A stretch of DNA of 48,564 nt from Nitrospirota bacterium. GTDB taxonomy: Bacteria > Nitrospirota > Thermodesulfovibrionia > Thermodesulfovibrionales > Dissulfurispiraceae. The stretch covers positions 1-48,564 of the forward strand of contig WSNO01000021.1 of assembly GCA_009773415.1 (NCBI GenBank), in the 5' to 3' direction. The number at the start of each line of letters is the position of its first letter. Positions within the stretch are counted from its first letter, which is position 1. This document shows positions 11,915-20,115 of this stretch, in pieces. The notes beneath the pieces were generated by a model. It made no database searches, was not told the DNA's origin, and saw only the letters and a list, made by a program, of their open reading frames with translations. Both the position numbers and the translations under genes were made by a program.

Positions 11915-12182
11915 ATCAGTCATGCCGCACCGACTCCCGCCGACGTTCATTAGACCGTCCCCCTTGCAACACTTTTTACTTCTTACATTTTTTGCGGGGC
12001 CGGGGTTTTCAATTTGACGATTTCCTGCTACACTAAGGAAGTACGGCGCCTTTTTTTTCCCGCTCCCTTCTCACGGTTCACCTTTGTCCACAGCAATGCG
12101 GATTTCGGGGCGCCAAGTTTCGCCGACGACTGCTCGGTCTGCTCCTCCGAACATCCGCCGGCAGTCGGGCAGGTATTCAGAT

Positions 12183-15100
12183 ATGGCCGCTGACACTTCT
12201 GGTCCGCTTGCCGCACAGTACCGAATCCTCTGCGACACCGTCAGGGACTATCCCGGACTGTTGCCCGCAGCAGAGGCGTTGCAGCGCGAACTCGCCCGCA
12301 CACCGCGCCGCTGGTATGCCATCATCGAAGATCTCCGTTCGTTTGCACTGAAAAACTTTCTGCTGCATGACGCCCATTCTCAGGGCATGGAAGCAATGCA
12401 GACCGTTACCGATATTCTCTTTGAAGCAGTCGAGTGGCCTGACCTGAACGTCTCCCGCAAGGGCATTGATGCCTTGATGTTTTACCTGCAGAAGATCCTG
12501 CTCGACGGAAGCAGATCGCTCAATGACTATTGGCCTTTGCTGACGTCTGCGTTCGCCCGCCTTGTGCAGCTTGACTCCGACCGCTTTCTGTCAGCTGTCA
12601 CGAATGCCCATCCGCTGAAGCGCCTGGCACAGCGCATCCTTGACAGGCAGCCCGAAGGTTGTTCCGTTGATGTCCTGAACTCCCTGCTTGACCGCTCGTT
12701 CCGGGAAACCTACGCATTCTGGCTGAACGAGACCGACCCGGTTCTCTGGTTTGACAACGCGGAGGCCTTCAGGTTGCATCTTGCAGCCCTGAAAAAGCTG
12801 ATGCAGCCGGTTTCCCATGAAAACCTCAGAGCGCTGCTCCGGCATCTCGACACCCTGGAGCCGGACAGCGATGATATCAGTCGCCTGAACGCCCTTCTCT
12901 CGCTTCCCGGGCACCTGCAGATAGTCAAGTTCTATGAAGAACACGCCGACAGGCTGCCTTCAGAAAGCGATGGAGCGCTGAAAATCGCGTATCTTCTGAA
13001 GATGCTGGAATCAGACGGACTGGAAGGCATCCATGAGGAAACGATTCGGGAAATCGGGAGAACCGTTTCGTCCATACTGAAGGCTGGAACGCCGGAAACG
13101 CTCAAGCACGCCCTCGCGACACCGCTCGAAATCCTGCGGAAAAACTTCAGGGCGTTCCCCGAGGCCACGCTGCACTGCGTGCAGAGCATCGGAACCGGCG
13201 TATATGCCCTCGGCAACAGCGCTCTGGTTGAGTGGTTCAATCAGTGCATCATTGCATTCGGCTTCCAGCAGCCTGAAGTGAGCGGCATTACCGACGACTG
13301 GCAGGTGAGTTCCAATAAATCCCATGTGAGAAACATACGCGTTTGGCTTGAGTTGATCGAACAAAGTCCGAAGTGGTCGAAGTCGCTCCTTGCAGCACTG
13401 CTGATCAACCTCAGGCTCGGCGGCGTGCATATCAACGATACCGATCTCTTTCAGAAAGACATCACCCGCCTCTTGAACAGCGACATTGCGCCCGCCTATC
13501 ATCTCGTGAAGCAGCTTGCGAAGGGGTTCCCGGCCTACTTCAACGTCATCAACGCGGAAGGCGCGCTCCGTGAGGTTTCCACCGCGCTTGACGACGCGAC
13601 AGGCACACGGGATCCGCTCGTTCATTTCCTCAGAAAGCACTGTCATGTCGAGAGCAGTTCCATCATGGTCGATTTCATCGAGGCCGCGCTGGAGTTTTGG
13701 CGCACAAAAGACAAAAACGGCCTCAGGGCGTATCTGCCCGAGGAGGTGTTCCGCAGCATTGATTCCGATGGACGTTACGTCACCGATCTCCATCGCCTGA
13801 TGACGGAACTCTTCACTGCTCTGCAGATAAACAGCGTTTCTGATCTGCTGCTCGCAGATGAATACGCCATTCAGGACTGTATCGACAGGACTTCAGCTCC
13901 AGACAGAGAACGATCGCGCGCCGCCCTCATCGTGAAGTTCTACCGGCTGCTCTGGCAGAAATACCGGCTCGGCATCCATGACCTCAGGGAACAGCTTGCC
14001 GCATCGGCCGGCATGGGGCTCCCCGCGTGTGATGAGCTGATTGCATCGCTTGAGAGTGAAAGCATTCAGATCAGGCTTGCGGCGGCGTTGCACCATCTGG
14101 ACAAGCTGAAAGCGATTATCCTCTCTTCTGAACGGTTTGAAGCCATCGAGGATATTGCCCGGAAACGCCATGTCGCTGCCGGCATCCCGTCGATGTACGG
14201 ACGGTATATCGAGAAGAAATTCAATGCGCTCGCCCTGACGTTCCGGCTCGAAAATTACGCCAATACGCTGTTCGAGGAGCTGATGCGGACATTTCCGCTC
14301 CGGTTCGTCACCCGCGCGACACTCTTCCAGATCGAAAAATATACGAAGCTCTTCTTTCATGCGCTGAAACTCGACGGCATCTCGTCGCACCGGCTCGAAA
14401 ACACTCTCGAACTGCTCTCCGGAGCGCTGGAGGTACGGCGCTTTTCCTATTCGCAGTTCATCGATATTTTCAGAGGCTTCTCGGAGGGAGTTCAGGACAT
14501 CCTGAGCACCTATTACACCGGTGCGCTCAAGGCGCACCTGCGCGCCGTTATTCTTCAGCTCGGCAACGAGCGTATTGTGCCCAAGTACCGTGACAGCGGC
14601 GATAAGAATGAGCACGATTTCGTGAATGCGGTATCTGAAAAGCTGCTTCGCGATATGGTCGCGCTCTCCCCCGGCTTGCAGCAGCTCGATGCATTTATCA
14701 GCAGCATTCTGCGTACACTCCGCGAGCAGGCGGAAGTGCTCGATGAGCAGAAGCTTGATCTGCTGATGAGCTATGACCCGAAAAAAATCGTCTCAGCCAT
14801 TCATTCGCCCGCCAGGGCAACACGGGATCGCATTCATCTCGGCAACAAGGGATACAACCTCGTCAAGCTCTCATCGCTCGGCATTCCGGTGCCTCCCGGC
14901 TTCCTGATCACGACCGAGGTCTTTCGCTGCATGTCCGCAATTCACCAGTTCGGCTATGCCAAAGAGCATCTGATGGAGGAGATCGCAAGGCAGCTGAAGC
15001 GCATCGAAGAACTGACCGGCAGAAAGCTCGGCGACCCGCAGCGTCCTTTGCTTGTCTCCGCCCGCAGCGGCGCTGCGCTCTCGATGCCCGGCATGATGAA

Positions 15101-16313
15101 TTCGTTTCTGAACGTCGGGCTGAATGAAGCCATAGTCAACGGGCTTGTCGATATGACAGGAAAGCCGTGGTTTGCGTGGGACTGCTATCGCCGCTTTCTG
15201 CAGTGCTGGGGCATGTTTTTCGGCATGGAGCGTGATGTCTTTGATACCATTATCGACACCTTCAAGCGCCGGCACAAGGTTGAGATGAAGCTGCAGTTCA
15301 CGCCCGAGCAGATGCGCGGGATTGCGCTTGCCTACCGTGACACTATCGTGCAGAGCGGGATTGCGATAAGCGATGACCCGTTCGTGCAGCTCGAGACCGC
15401 AATCATGCAGGTCTTTCAGTCATGGGATTCGCAGAAAGCGCGTGCATACCGGCAGATACTCGGCATATCGGAACAGTGGGGCACCGCTGTTCTGGTGCAG
15501 GCCATGGCATACGGGAATCTTGACACCAATTCCGGCACCGGCGTCCTTTTCACGCGGAATCCCCGCGAACTTTCGGACCGGGTCATGCTCTGGGGAGACT
15601 TTGCGATCGGAGCACAGGGAGAGGATATTGTTTCCGGACTCGTCAAGACTCTGCCGATCTCGATTGAACAGAAACACTTCGAGGAGCGCACCTACGACAT
15701 TTCGCTCGAAGAGCTCTTCCCAGAAATTTACGCGGCCCTGCAGAAGATCGTCAAGAACCTTATCTACACCGAACAGTGGAGTGCGCAGGAAATCGAGTTC
15801 ACCTTTGAAGGAAAATCAGCGGAGCAGCTCGCTATTCTCCAGACCCGCGACATGACGGTGATGCGCCATGAAAGCGTTTCCGCATTCATCCCAACGCAGG
15901 AACTCTCCTCGGCCTTCTGCGCAAGCGGCATCGGCGTCGGCGGGGGAGCGCTCAGCGGGCGTGCCGTGTTCGACCTGCACGATATTCAAACCTACCGGAA
16001 AGATGATCCGCTGACTCCGCTTATTCTCATCAGGGCAGATACCGTTCCCGACGATATCCAGCTTATCTCGGCAACAGACGGCTTGCTCACGGCCCGGGGC
16101 GGCTCAACATCTCACGCTGCCATCATTGCAAAACGCCTCGGAAAAACATGCGTCGTCGGCTGCCCGAGACTTTCGGTTTTTGAAGCAGACAAAGCGTGCA
16201 GCCTGCACAAGGCAACTGTCAGGGCAGGGGACTTCCTGAGCATCGACGGACGCGGCGGAGCCATCTATCTTGGCAGCCATCCGTCGCAGGTGGTCAGACT
16301 CGCAGCAGAATAA
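12183..16313 (+). CDS. PEP/pyruvate-binding PPDK-like phosphotransferase with large helical N-terminus, no TIM barrel
   Basis: A 1376-residue protein, counted from the ATG at 12183 (a TTG at 12084 in the same frame would add 33 low-complexity residues). About the first 880 residues are mostly predicted helical with no motif I recognise. From about 890 comes the ATP-grasp domain of pyruvate phosphate dikinase/PEP synthase (GNKGYNLVKLSSLGIPVPPG, SARSGAALSMPGMMNSFLNV, GTGVLFTRNPRE, IGAQGEDIVSG, IEFTFEG, ILQTRDMTVM). It is followed by the swivelling phosphohistidine domain with GGSTSHAAIIAKRLGKTCVVG, catalytic His about 1311. It ends about 60 residues later, so the C-terminal PEP/pyruvate TIM barrel of true PPDK is missing. 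It could form a phosphohistidine and pass it to another acceptor or domain. The GAPDH gene follows after 19 nt, an apparent operon. Domain calls are strong; substrate and role are unknown. Confidence 0.85.
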   Translation: MAADTSGPLAAQYRILCDTVRDYPGLLPAAEALQRELARTPRRWYAIIEDLRSFALKNFLLHDAHSQGMEAMQTVTDILFEAVEWPDLNVSRKGIDALMFYLQKILLDGSRSLNDYWPLLTSAFARLVQLDSDRFLSAVTNAHPLKRLAQRILDRQPEGCSVDVLNSLLDRSFRETYAFWLNETDPVLWFDNAEAFRLHLAALKKLMQPVSHENLRALLRHLDTLEPDSDDISRLNALLSLPGHLQIVKFYEEHADRLPSESDGALKIAYLLKMLESDGLEGIHEETIREIGRTVSSILKAGTPETLKHALATPLEILRKNFRAFPEATLHCVQSIGTGVYALGNSALVEWFNQCIIAFGFQQPEVSGITDDWQVSSNKSHVRNIRVWLELIEQSPKWSKSLLAALLINLRLGGVHINDTDLFQKDITRLLNSDIAPAYHLVKQLAKGFPAYFNVINAEGALREVSTALDDATGTRDPLVHFLRKHCHVESSSIMVDFIEAALEFWRTKDKNGLRAYLPEEVFRSIDSDGRYVTDLHRLMTELFTALQINSVSDLLLADEYAIQDCIDRTSAPDRERSRAALIVKFYRLLWQKYRLGIHDLREQLAASAGMGLPACDELIASLESESIQIRLAAALHHLDKLKAIILSSERFEAIEDIARKRHVAAGIPSMYGRYIEKKFNALALTFRLENYANTLFEELMRTFPLRFVTRATLFQIEKYTKLFFHALKLDGISSHRLENTLELLSGALEVRRFSYSQFIDIFRGFSEGVQDILSTYYTGALKAHLRAVILQLGNERIVPKYRDSGDKNEHDFVNAVSEKLLRDMVALSPGLQQLDAFISSILRTLREQAEVLDEQKLDLLMSYDPKKIVSAIHSPARATRDRIHLGNKGYNLVKLSSLGIPVPPGFLITTEVFRCMSAIHQFGYAKEHLMEEIARQLKRIEELTGRKLGDPQRPLLVSARSGAALSMPGMMNSFLNVGLNEAIVNGLVDMTGKPWFAWDCYRRFLQCWGMFFGMERDVFDTIIDTFKRRHKVEMKLQFTPEQMRGIALAYRDTIVQSGIAISDDPFVQLETAIMQVFQSWDSQKARAYRQILGISEQWGTAVLVQAMAYGNLDTNSGTGVLFTRNPRELSDRVMLWGDFAIGAQGEDIVSGLVKTLPISIEQKHFEERTYDISLEELFPEIYAALQKIVKNLIYTEQWSAQEIEFTFEGKSAEQLAILQTRDMTVMRHESVSAFIPTQELSSAFCASGIGVGGGALSGRAVFDLHDIQTYRKDDPLTPLILIRADTVPDDIQLISATDGLLTARGGSTSHAAIIAKRLGKTCVVGCPRLSVFEADKACSLHKATVRAGDFLSIDGRGGAIYLGSHPSQVVRLAAE

Positions 16314-16332
16314 TGCAACAGGGAGGGATACC

Positions 16333-17610
16333 ATGGCGGCTCTTGGTGTGAACATGCTTTCGGAAAAACGTCCGGTCCTCGGCATCAACGGACTGGGCCG
16401 AATCGGCAAACTGACCTTGTGGCACCATATCGGACGGCGCCACTTCTCTGAAATCGTTGTCAACATCGGCAGAAAAGTGGGTACATGCCTGGAAGATATT
16501 GCGCTTTATATTGAAAAGGATTCAACATACGGGTCGCTTCATACATATCTGCACGGGTACAAAGCCGGCCGTGTCATCACCGGACTGAATGAGGAAAAAG
16601 GCAGGATGCTTATCGACGGCATCCCGGTTACCATTCTGCAAGAGACGCGCAACCCGAAGGAGATTCCGTGGAGGGCCCACGGAGTAAAGCTTGTGGTCGA
16701 TGCCACCGGCAAATACACCGACCCGACCCTGATGCCGGATGCAAGGGGCGGCGCCGCACGCGGCCACATCGAAGCGGGAGCAGACAAAGTCATCGTTTCA
16801 GCTCCGTTCAAGATCCGGGAAAAGGGAGTCCAGATGCCGGACGACGCAAAGACGGTTGTGCTCGGCATCAATGACGATGAATACGATCCGAAGCGACACA
16901 TGATCGTCTCGGGGGCATCCTGCACCACAACATGCCTTGCTTACATGATAAAGCCGTTGCTCGACTATTTCGGCGCCGGGAAGATGCTGAGCGTCTCGAT
17001 GGCGACCGTTCACGGCAGCACCGGCTCGCAGGAGGTTCTTGATCGGCTTCCCGGCGAGGGGGCGACTGATCTGAGAAAAAACAGAAGCATCTTCAACAAC
17101 ATAATCCTCACCACGACCGGCGCGGCTAAAACGCTGGGGCTCGTCATGCCCGCCATGAACAAAATCGGATTCATTGCGGAGTCGGTGCGGGTTCCGGTCG
17201 CCACCGGTTCGCTCATCATCCTCGTGGCCGCACTGCATGATGAAAGCGAAAATCCGGTCATCAACCGAAAACTCATCAACAGCATCTACCGCGATGCGGA
17301 ACAGAAAGATTCCCGAGGCTTTATCAAGTTCACGGAAGAACAGAATGTCTCCTCCGATATCATCGGCATGTACGGACCGGCGACTATTATTGAAGGAAAT
17401 GAGACGCATACGCGCACCGCTGTCGTAAATCTTGACATCCGTCCACTGATGACCGCCTCAGGGATGCCGCTGCCGCCGGATGCAATCACGGATATCAAGG
17501 TTCCCATTACTCAGGCGGTCATTTACGGCTGGTACGACAACGAACTGGGGAGCTATACCAACATGCTGGGTGGTCTGACCGCAAAGATCGCATCCGGCGT
17601 TTATCAGTAG
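16333..17610 (+). CDS. Glyceraldehyde-3-phosphate dehydrogenase, divergent long form
   Basis: A 425-residue GAPDH-family protein (usual length about 335). The NAD-binding loop reads GINGLGRIGK. The catalytic cysteine is Cys197 in ASCTTTC, the catalytic-histidine position is His227 in TVHGSTGSQEVLD, and later motifs (ESVRVPVATGSL, WYDNELGSYTNM) match the catalytic domain. It departs from classical enzymes in the HSYTGDQ and WYDNEWGYS motifs and carries extra residues in the N-terminal half and near 330-370. It should oxidise glyceraldehyde-3-phosphate with NAD(P)+ in glycolysis/gluconeogenesis, though a related aldehyde substrate is possible. The start was set at the ATG at 16333, preceded by GGGAGGGA; the open frame continues upstream into the PPDK-like gene. 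The two genes probably form one transcript. Confidence 0.82.
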   Translation: MAALGVNMLSEKRPVLGINGLGRIGKLTLWHHIGRRHFSEIVVNIGRKVGTCLEDIALYIEKDSTYGSLHTYLHGYKAGRVITGLNEEKGRMLIDGIPVTILQETRNPKEIPWRAHGVKLVVDATGKYTDPTLMPDARGGAARGHIEAGADKVIVSAPFKIREKGVQMPDDAKTVVLGINDDEYDPKRHMIVSGASCTTTCLAYMIKPLLDYFGAGKMLSVSMATVHGSTGSQEVLDRLPGEGATDLRKNRSIFNNIILTTTGAAKTLGLVMPAMNKIGFIAESVRVPVATGSLIILVAALHDESENPVINRKLINSIYRDAEQKDSRGFIKFTEEQNVSSDIIGMYGPATIIEGNETHTRTAVVNLDIRPLMTASGMPLPPDAITDIKVPITQAVIYGWYDNELGSYTNMLGGLTAKIASGVYQ

Positions 17611-17671
17611 CAATCGGCACGCAATTGGCTCTCTCTTCTGCAATCGTTGCACAATAGCGCGCAATATTTGC
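17610..17671 (+). promoter_or_regulatory. Putative enhancer: GCAA-N3-TTGC palindromes 21 bp apart
   Basis: Two perfect dyads, GCAATCGTTGC (17640-17650) and GCAATATTTGC (17661-17671), have centres 21 bp apart, two helical turns. Two more GCAAT half-sites start at 17610 and 17621. The dyads lie about 90-120 bp upstream of the -24 element at 17759, the normal place for the dimer sites of NtrC-family activators. The binder is inferred to be the regulator at 9773-11113. Confidence 0.5.
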
Positions 17672-17758
17672 ACAATGCGCATCGAAAAGCCTCTTGACGC
17701 CGAAGGCAACACGAATTGACGGCATTGTTTGTTAAGGTTTTTTTCCAGGCTGAATCCC

Positions 17759-17774
17759 TGGCATGGTGATTGCA
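17759..17774 (+). promoter_or_regulatory. Sigma-54 (-24/-12) promoter
   Basis: TGGCATGGTGATTGCA matches the RpoN consensus TGGCAYR-N4-TTGCW, with GG and GC at the required spacing. Transcription would start near 17785, with a leader of about 28 nt that contains a GAGGAGGAG Shine-Dalgarno before the ATG at 17813. Confidence 0.75.
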
Positions 17775-17812
17775 TTTTCAAATACAAAGAATCTATTTGA
17801 GGAGGAGACACC

Positions 17813-18244
17813 ATGAGAACAAAGTTGATCATTGCAGCAGTGGCAGCAGCGCTTGCCATCGCCCTCGTCGGCAGCGCATTTGCATTCGGACCAGGCTGCG
17901 GTAAGGGAATGGGGTATGGACCGGGTAATTGCCCGATGTCCGCAGGAGCGGCGCCGGCCGGCTTGACGCCGGAACAGACCGCAAAATATCAGGCGTTCCA
18001 AAAAGATACCGTTGCACAGCGCGAAAAGATGGCGCAACTCCGTCAGGAAATGTGGCAGCTGAAAAACCAGCCGACTCCCGACTGGGATGCCGTAAACGCA
18101 AAGCACCAGGAGTTTTTCACGCTGAAGACCGAACTTGCAAAAAAGGCTCAAGCTGCCGGAATTGAAAGATTTGGATACGGTCGCGACGGCAGAGGAATGG
18201 GCAAAGGGATGGGAATGGGCTGCTGCAGAGGCGGCTGTTTCTAA
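17813..18244 (+). CDS. ZraP/Spy/CpxP-like periplasmic metal-stress protein
   Basis: A 143-residue secreted protein. Residues 1-23 are a Sec signal peptide ending in GSAFA. The mature part begins with a Gly/Met/Cys-rich segment, has a central helical region with the TPEQ...Q..F...T pattern of the ZraP/Spy/CpxP family (LTPEQTAKYQAFQKDTVAQR), and ends in a Met/Gly/Cys-rich tail (GMGKGMGMGCCRGGC) that may bind metal. Family members are small periplasmic chaperones or metal-binding modulators induced by zinc, copper or envelope stress. The gene lies behind a sigma-54 promoter and a putative enhancer, as zraP does in enterobacteria, and a ZraSR-like pair is present in the same window. A second periplasmic protein follows and is probably co-transcribed. 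Metal specificity is unknown. Confidence 0.8.
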   Translation: MRTKLIIAAVAAALAIALVGSAFAFGPGCGKGMGYGPGNCPMSAGAAPAGLTPEQTAKYQAFQKDTVAQREKMAQLRQEMWQLKNQPTPDWDAVNAKHQEFFTLKTELAKKAQAAGIERFGYGRDGRGMGKGMGMGCCRGGCF

Positions 18245-18279
18245 AGCATTTTTCCGGATAAAACAGGGGGTAATCAATT

Positions 18280-18307
18280 CAGCGGCTGTCAGAGAAGGCA
18301 GCCGCTG
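18280..18307 (+). promoter_or_regulatory. Intercistronic hairpin between the ZraP-like and OB-fold genes
   Basis: CAGCGGCTG (18280-18288) pairs perfectly with CAGCCGCTG (18299-18307) around a 10-nt loop. There is no T-run after it, so it is more likely an mRNA-stability or processing element than a terminator. Confidence 0.45.
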
Positions 18308-18327
18308 AGGCATATCAAAGGACGGAA

Positions 18328-18759
18328 ATGACCCGATTCAAACATATCATACTTGCGCTCGCCGCCGCTTTTGTTTTCTGCTCTCCCGCCGGAGCCGCGG
18401 AAGAGAATGACGCTGTGCCGGGATACGACGAAAACACCGAAGTCACGCTCAGCGGGATTATTACAGACGTCGGCATATACCGGCGCGGGCCTGTAGTGCT
18501 CACGGTGAAGGCCGATGCGAAGACATACCAGGTGGTCACCGCTCCCCGATGGTATATTGCACAGGAAGGCATTTCCTTCACCACGGGGGAGAAGATAGAA
18601 ATTACCGGTTCAAAATACTACACAAAAGACGGCTCCCTCTCGCTCATCGCCAATACGATAACAATTGCAGGACGCATGACCACTATCAGCTTTCGCGACG
18701 GCGCCTGCAATCCTCTCTGGATGAAACACCGCCACGGCGGCGGTAGATTCTCCCGCTGA
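18328..18759 (+). CDS. Periplasmic OB-fold-like protein, function unknown
   Basis: A 143-residue protein with a signal peptide (residues 1-23, ending in PAGAA). The body is predicted all-beta: a segment beginning EVTLSGIITDVGIYRRGPVV, then KTYQVVTAPRWYIAQEG, then a GEKIEITGSKY strand pattern. This resembles small secreted OB-fold proteins such as the BOF/YgiW group, but I recognise no catalytic residue. The C-terminus (NPLWMKHRHGGGRF) has a His/Arg cluster that might bind metal. The ATG follows AAAGGACGG. It is 83 nt after the ZraP-like gene with only a hairpin between, so it probably belongs to the same sigma-54-driven unit. The fold assignment is by eye. Confidence 0.65.
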   Translation: MTRFKHIILALAAAFVFCSPAGAAEENDAVPGYDENTEVTLSGIITDVGIYRRGPVVLTVKADAKTYQVVTAPRWYIAQEGISFTTGEKIEITGSKYYTKDGSLSLIANTITIAGRMTTISFRDGACNPLWMKHRHGGGRFSR

Positions 18760-18802
18760 ATTCTTCCAGAACACCTTCAAGTGGCAGCAAAGAACACTTC
18801 TG

Positions 18803-19921
18803 TCAGTCAATATGCAGCACCACCGCAAAGCTGTTGAAAAAGACCCAGACGGGATCGCCTTTTTTCAGTTTCAGGAGTCTGCTGCTCCCGCTGGTAATAA
18901 CTGAACAGAGTTCGGTCTGTTCGGAAATGCGGACGATGTATTCAGTGGTGATTCGTCCGGCATTGATGCGCTCGATAATTCCGTGAAAGCGGTTTTCAGC
19001 CGTGCAGGCCGGTTCTTCGCCGCCTTTATGCAGGATGACCCATGGAGCCTTTACCTCGGCAGTAATCAGTTTTCCTTCCCGCAGGCCAAGCCTTCCCGCA
19101 CTGTCGTTGGTGATAACAGTAGTGACCGGGTGCCCTTCCAGGGTGATAATCTCTACAAGCGACTGAATATCTCCGCGCTGCAGAACCCGGATTTTCCCGA
19201 AAAAACAGTTTCGGGCGCTGGTCTTCCGTGATGCTTCCTTTTCCACGAAGTGCTTTGTGATTTGCCGAATCTCTTCTCCGGAAAATGTTACATATGATGA
19301 AGTCAGGCCGGGCGTCGAATAACCCAGCAGCACCTGTACCGCGGGAAGGGGGATGTTGCTCTGCATCAATTCTGCGCCCCGTGCTTTCCGAATCATCTCC
19401 GGAGCTCCGAGCTGCTTCGGAAACCCGCTCTCCTCTGCACGCTCATAGAACTTTCGGCGCACAAACGCAGGGTCGATGCCGAAGAAGACATCGCCGAAAG
19501 ATGACCTGAACGCGGAGGCGGCAAGCATCGTCCGAATCTCCGCCGACAGAACTTCAGAGATCTGAACTTCGCGTTTGTTCACTTTCTTTCCACCGCCGGC
19601 GATACTTTGGAAGAATACCACCCGCCGCTTATGATCGATATCATGCAGCGGATCAAGAGCCAATACTTCACTCAGCTTGGCCCCGGTATAGCGAATAAGC
19701 AGGAAAATAAGCAGTATACGCCTGCGGGACAGTCGCACATCTGCTCTTGCCGTTTCTTCTGCCCACCGGCGAAATGACATTTCAAGGCGATTCAGCTGGA
19801 TAGAATCCAGACACCGGCTGCCCTGTTTTGCCGAGGAAGTCAGATGCAGACGCCCGCCTTCCGCTTGTTCATTCCAGCTTTCCTCTTTTTTCCGGATGCT
19901 CACCTGCCCGCCTTTCTCCAT
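18803..19921 (-). CDS. tunR: TunR-type tungstate/molybdate regulator: inactive integrase fold plus two TOBE domains
   Basis: A 372-residue fusion. Residues about 45-225 match the catalytic fold of tyrosine recombinases but are degenerate at most active-site positions. The first Arg (TGLRxSE motif) is Lys82, the HxxR motif reads EMIR (Glu175, Arg178), and the LLGH histidine is Tyr201; the tyrosine nucleophile position (Tyr210 in SSYVTF) remains. Strand exchange is therefore unlikely, and the domain probably only binds DNA. Residues about 241-300 and 312-371 are two TOBE/molbindin domains that bind oxyanions. This is the layout described for TunR, a tungstate-responsive repressor in sulfate-reducing Deltaproteobacteria. 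No tup or mod transporter gene is nearby; a TauE/SafE permease lies divergently. GGGGA precedes the ATG. Role as a W/Mo regulator is inferred from the family. Confidence 0.82.
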   Translation of the reverse strand: MEKGGQVSIRKKEESWNEQAEGGRLHLTSSAKQGSRCLDSIQLNRLEMSFRRWAEETARADVRLSRRRILLIFLLIRYTGAKLSEVLALDPLHDIDHKRRVVFFQSIAGGGKKVNKREVQISEVLSAEIRTMLAASAFRSSFGDVFFGIDPAFVRRKFYERAEESGFPKQLGAPEMIRKARGAELMQSNIPLPAVQVLLGYSTPGLTSSYVTFSGEEIRQITKHFVEKEASRKTSARNCFFGKIRVLQRGDIQSLVEIITLEGHPVTTVITNDSAGRLGLREGKLITAEVKAPWVILHKGGEEPACTAENRFHGIIERINAGRITTEYIVRISEQTELCSVITSGSSRLLKLKKGDPVWVFFNSFAVVLHID

Positions 19922-19971
19922 GCCGATTTATCCCCGGCTCCTGGCACGCAGAGGAACAGGAATAAAAAGAC

Positions 19972-20016
19972 TTGACTGACGATATAAAGATTGATAAACT
20001 AACACTAAAGTTATAT
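19972..20016 (+). promoter_or_regulatory. Promoter and overlapping imperfect dyad upstream of the TauE/SafE gene
   Basis: TTGACT (19972-19977) and TAAACT (19995-20000) are 17 nt apart. An imperfect dyad, ATAAACT with AGTTATAT (arms around 19994-20000 and 20009-20016, core AACT-N8-AGTT), overlaps the -10 and would be a sensible operator for the divergent TunR-type protein. Binding is not shown. Confidence 0.4.
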
Positions 20017-20115
20017 AAATCGTGTCAATGTTGTCAAGAGCGCAGTCAGCGTGGTTGTTTTTTGCGCTATATTTTTTTGTATTATTTCTGATTTCACAAG
20101 CGGAGGATTTATACC

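Noticed and set aside
13011-13793. Long minus-strand frames within the PPDK-like gene
   Set aside because: Shadow frames opposite a well-supported large gene.
17672-17684. Shared AATGCGCATCG word at 17674 and 43660
   Set aside because: A single 11-nt match with no common context; likely chance.
19510-19921. Possible active integrase or mobile element at the TunR-type gene
   Set aside because: Catalytic residues are degenerate, two TOBE domains are fused, and no attachment sites or other mobile genes are nearby.
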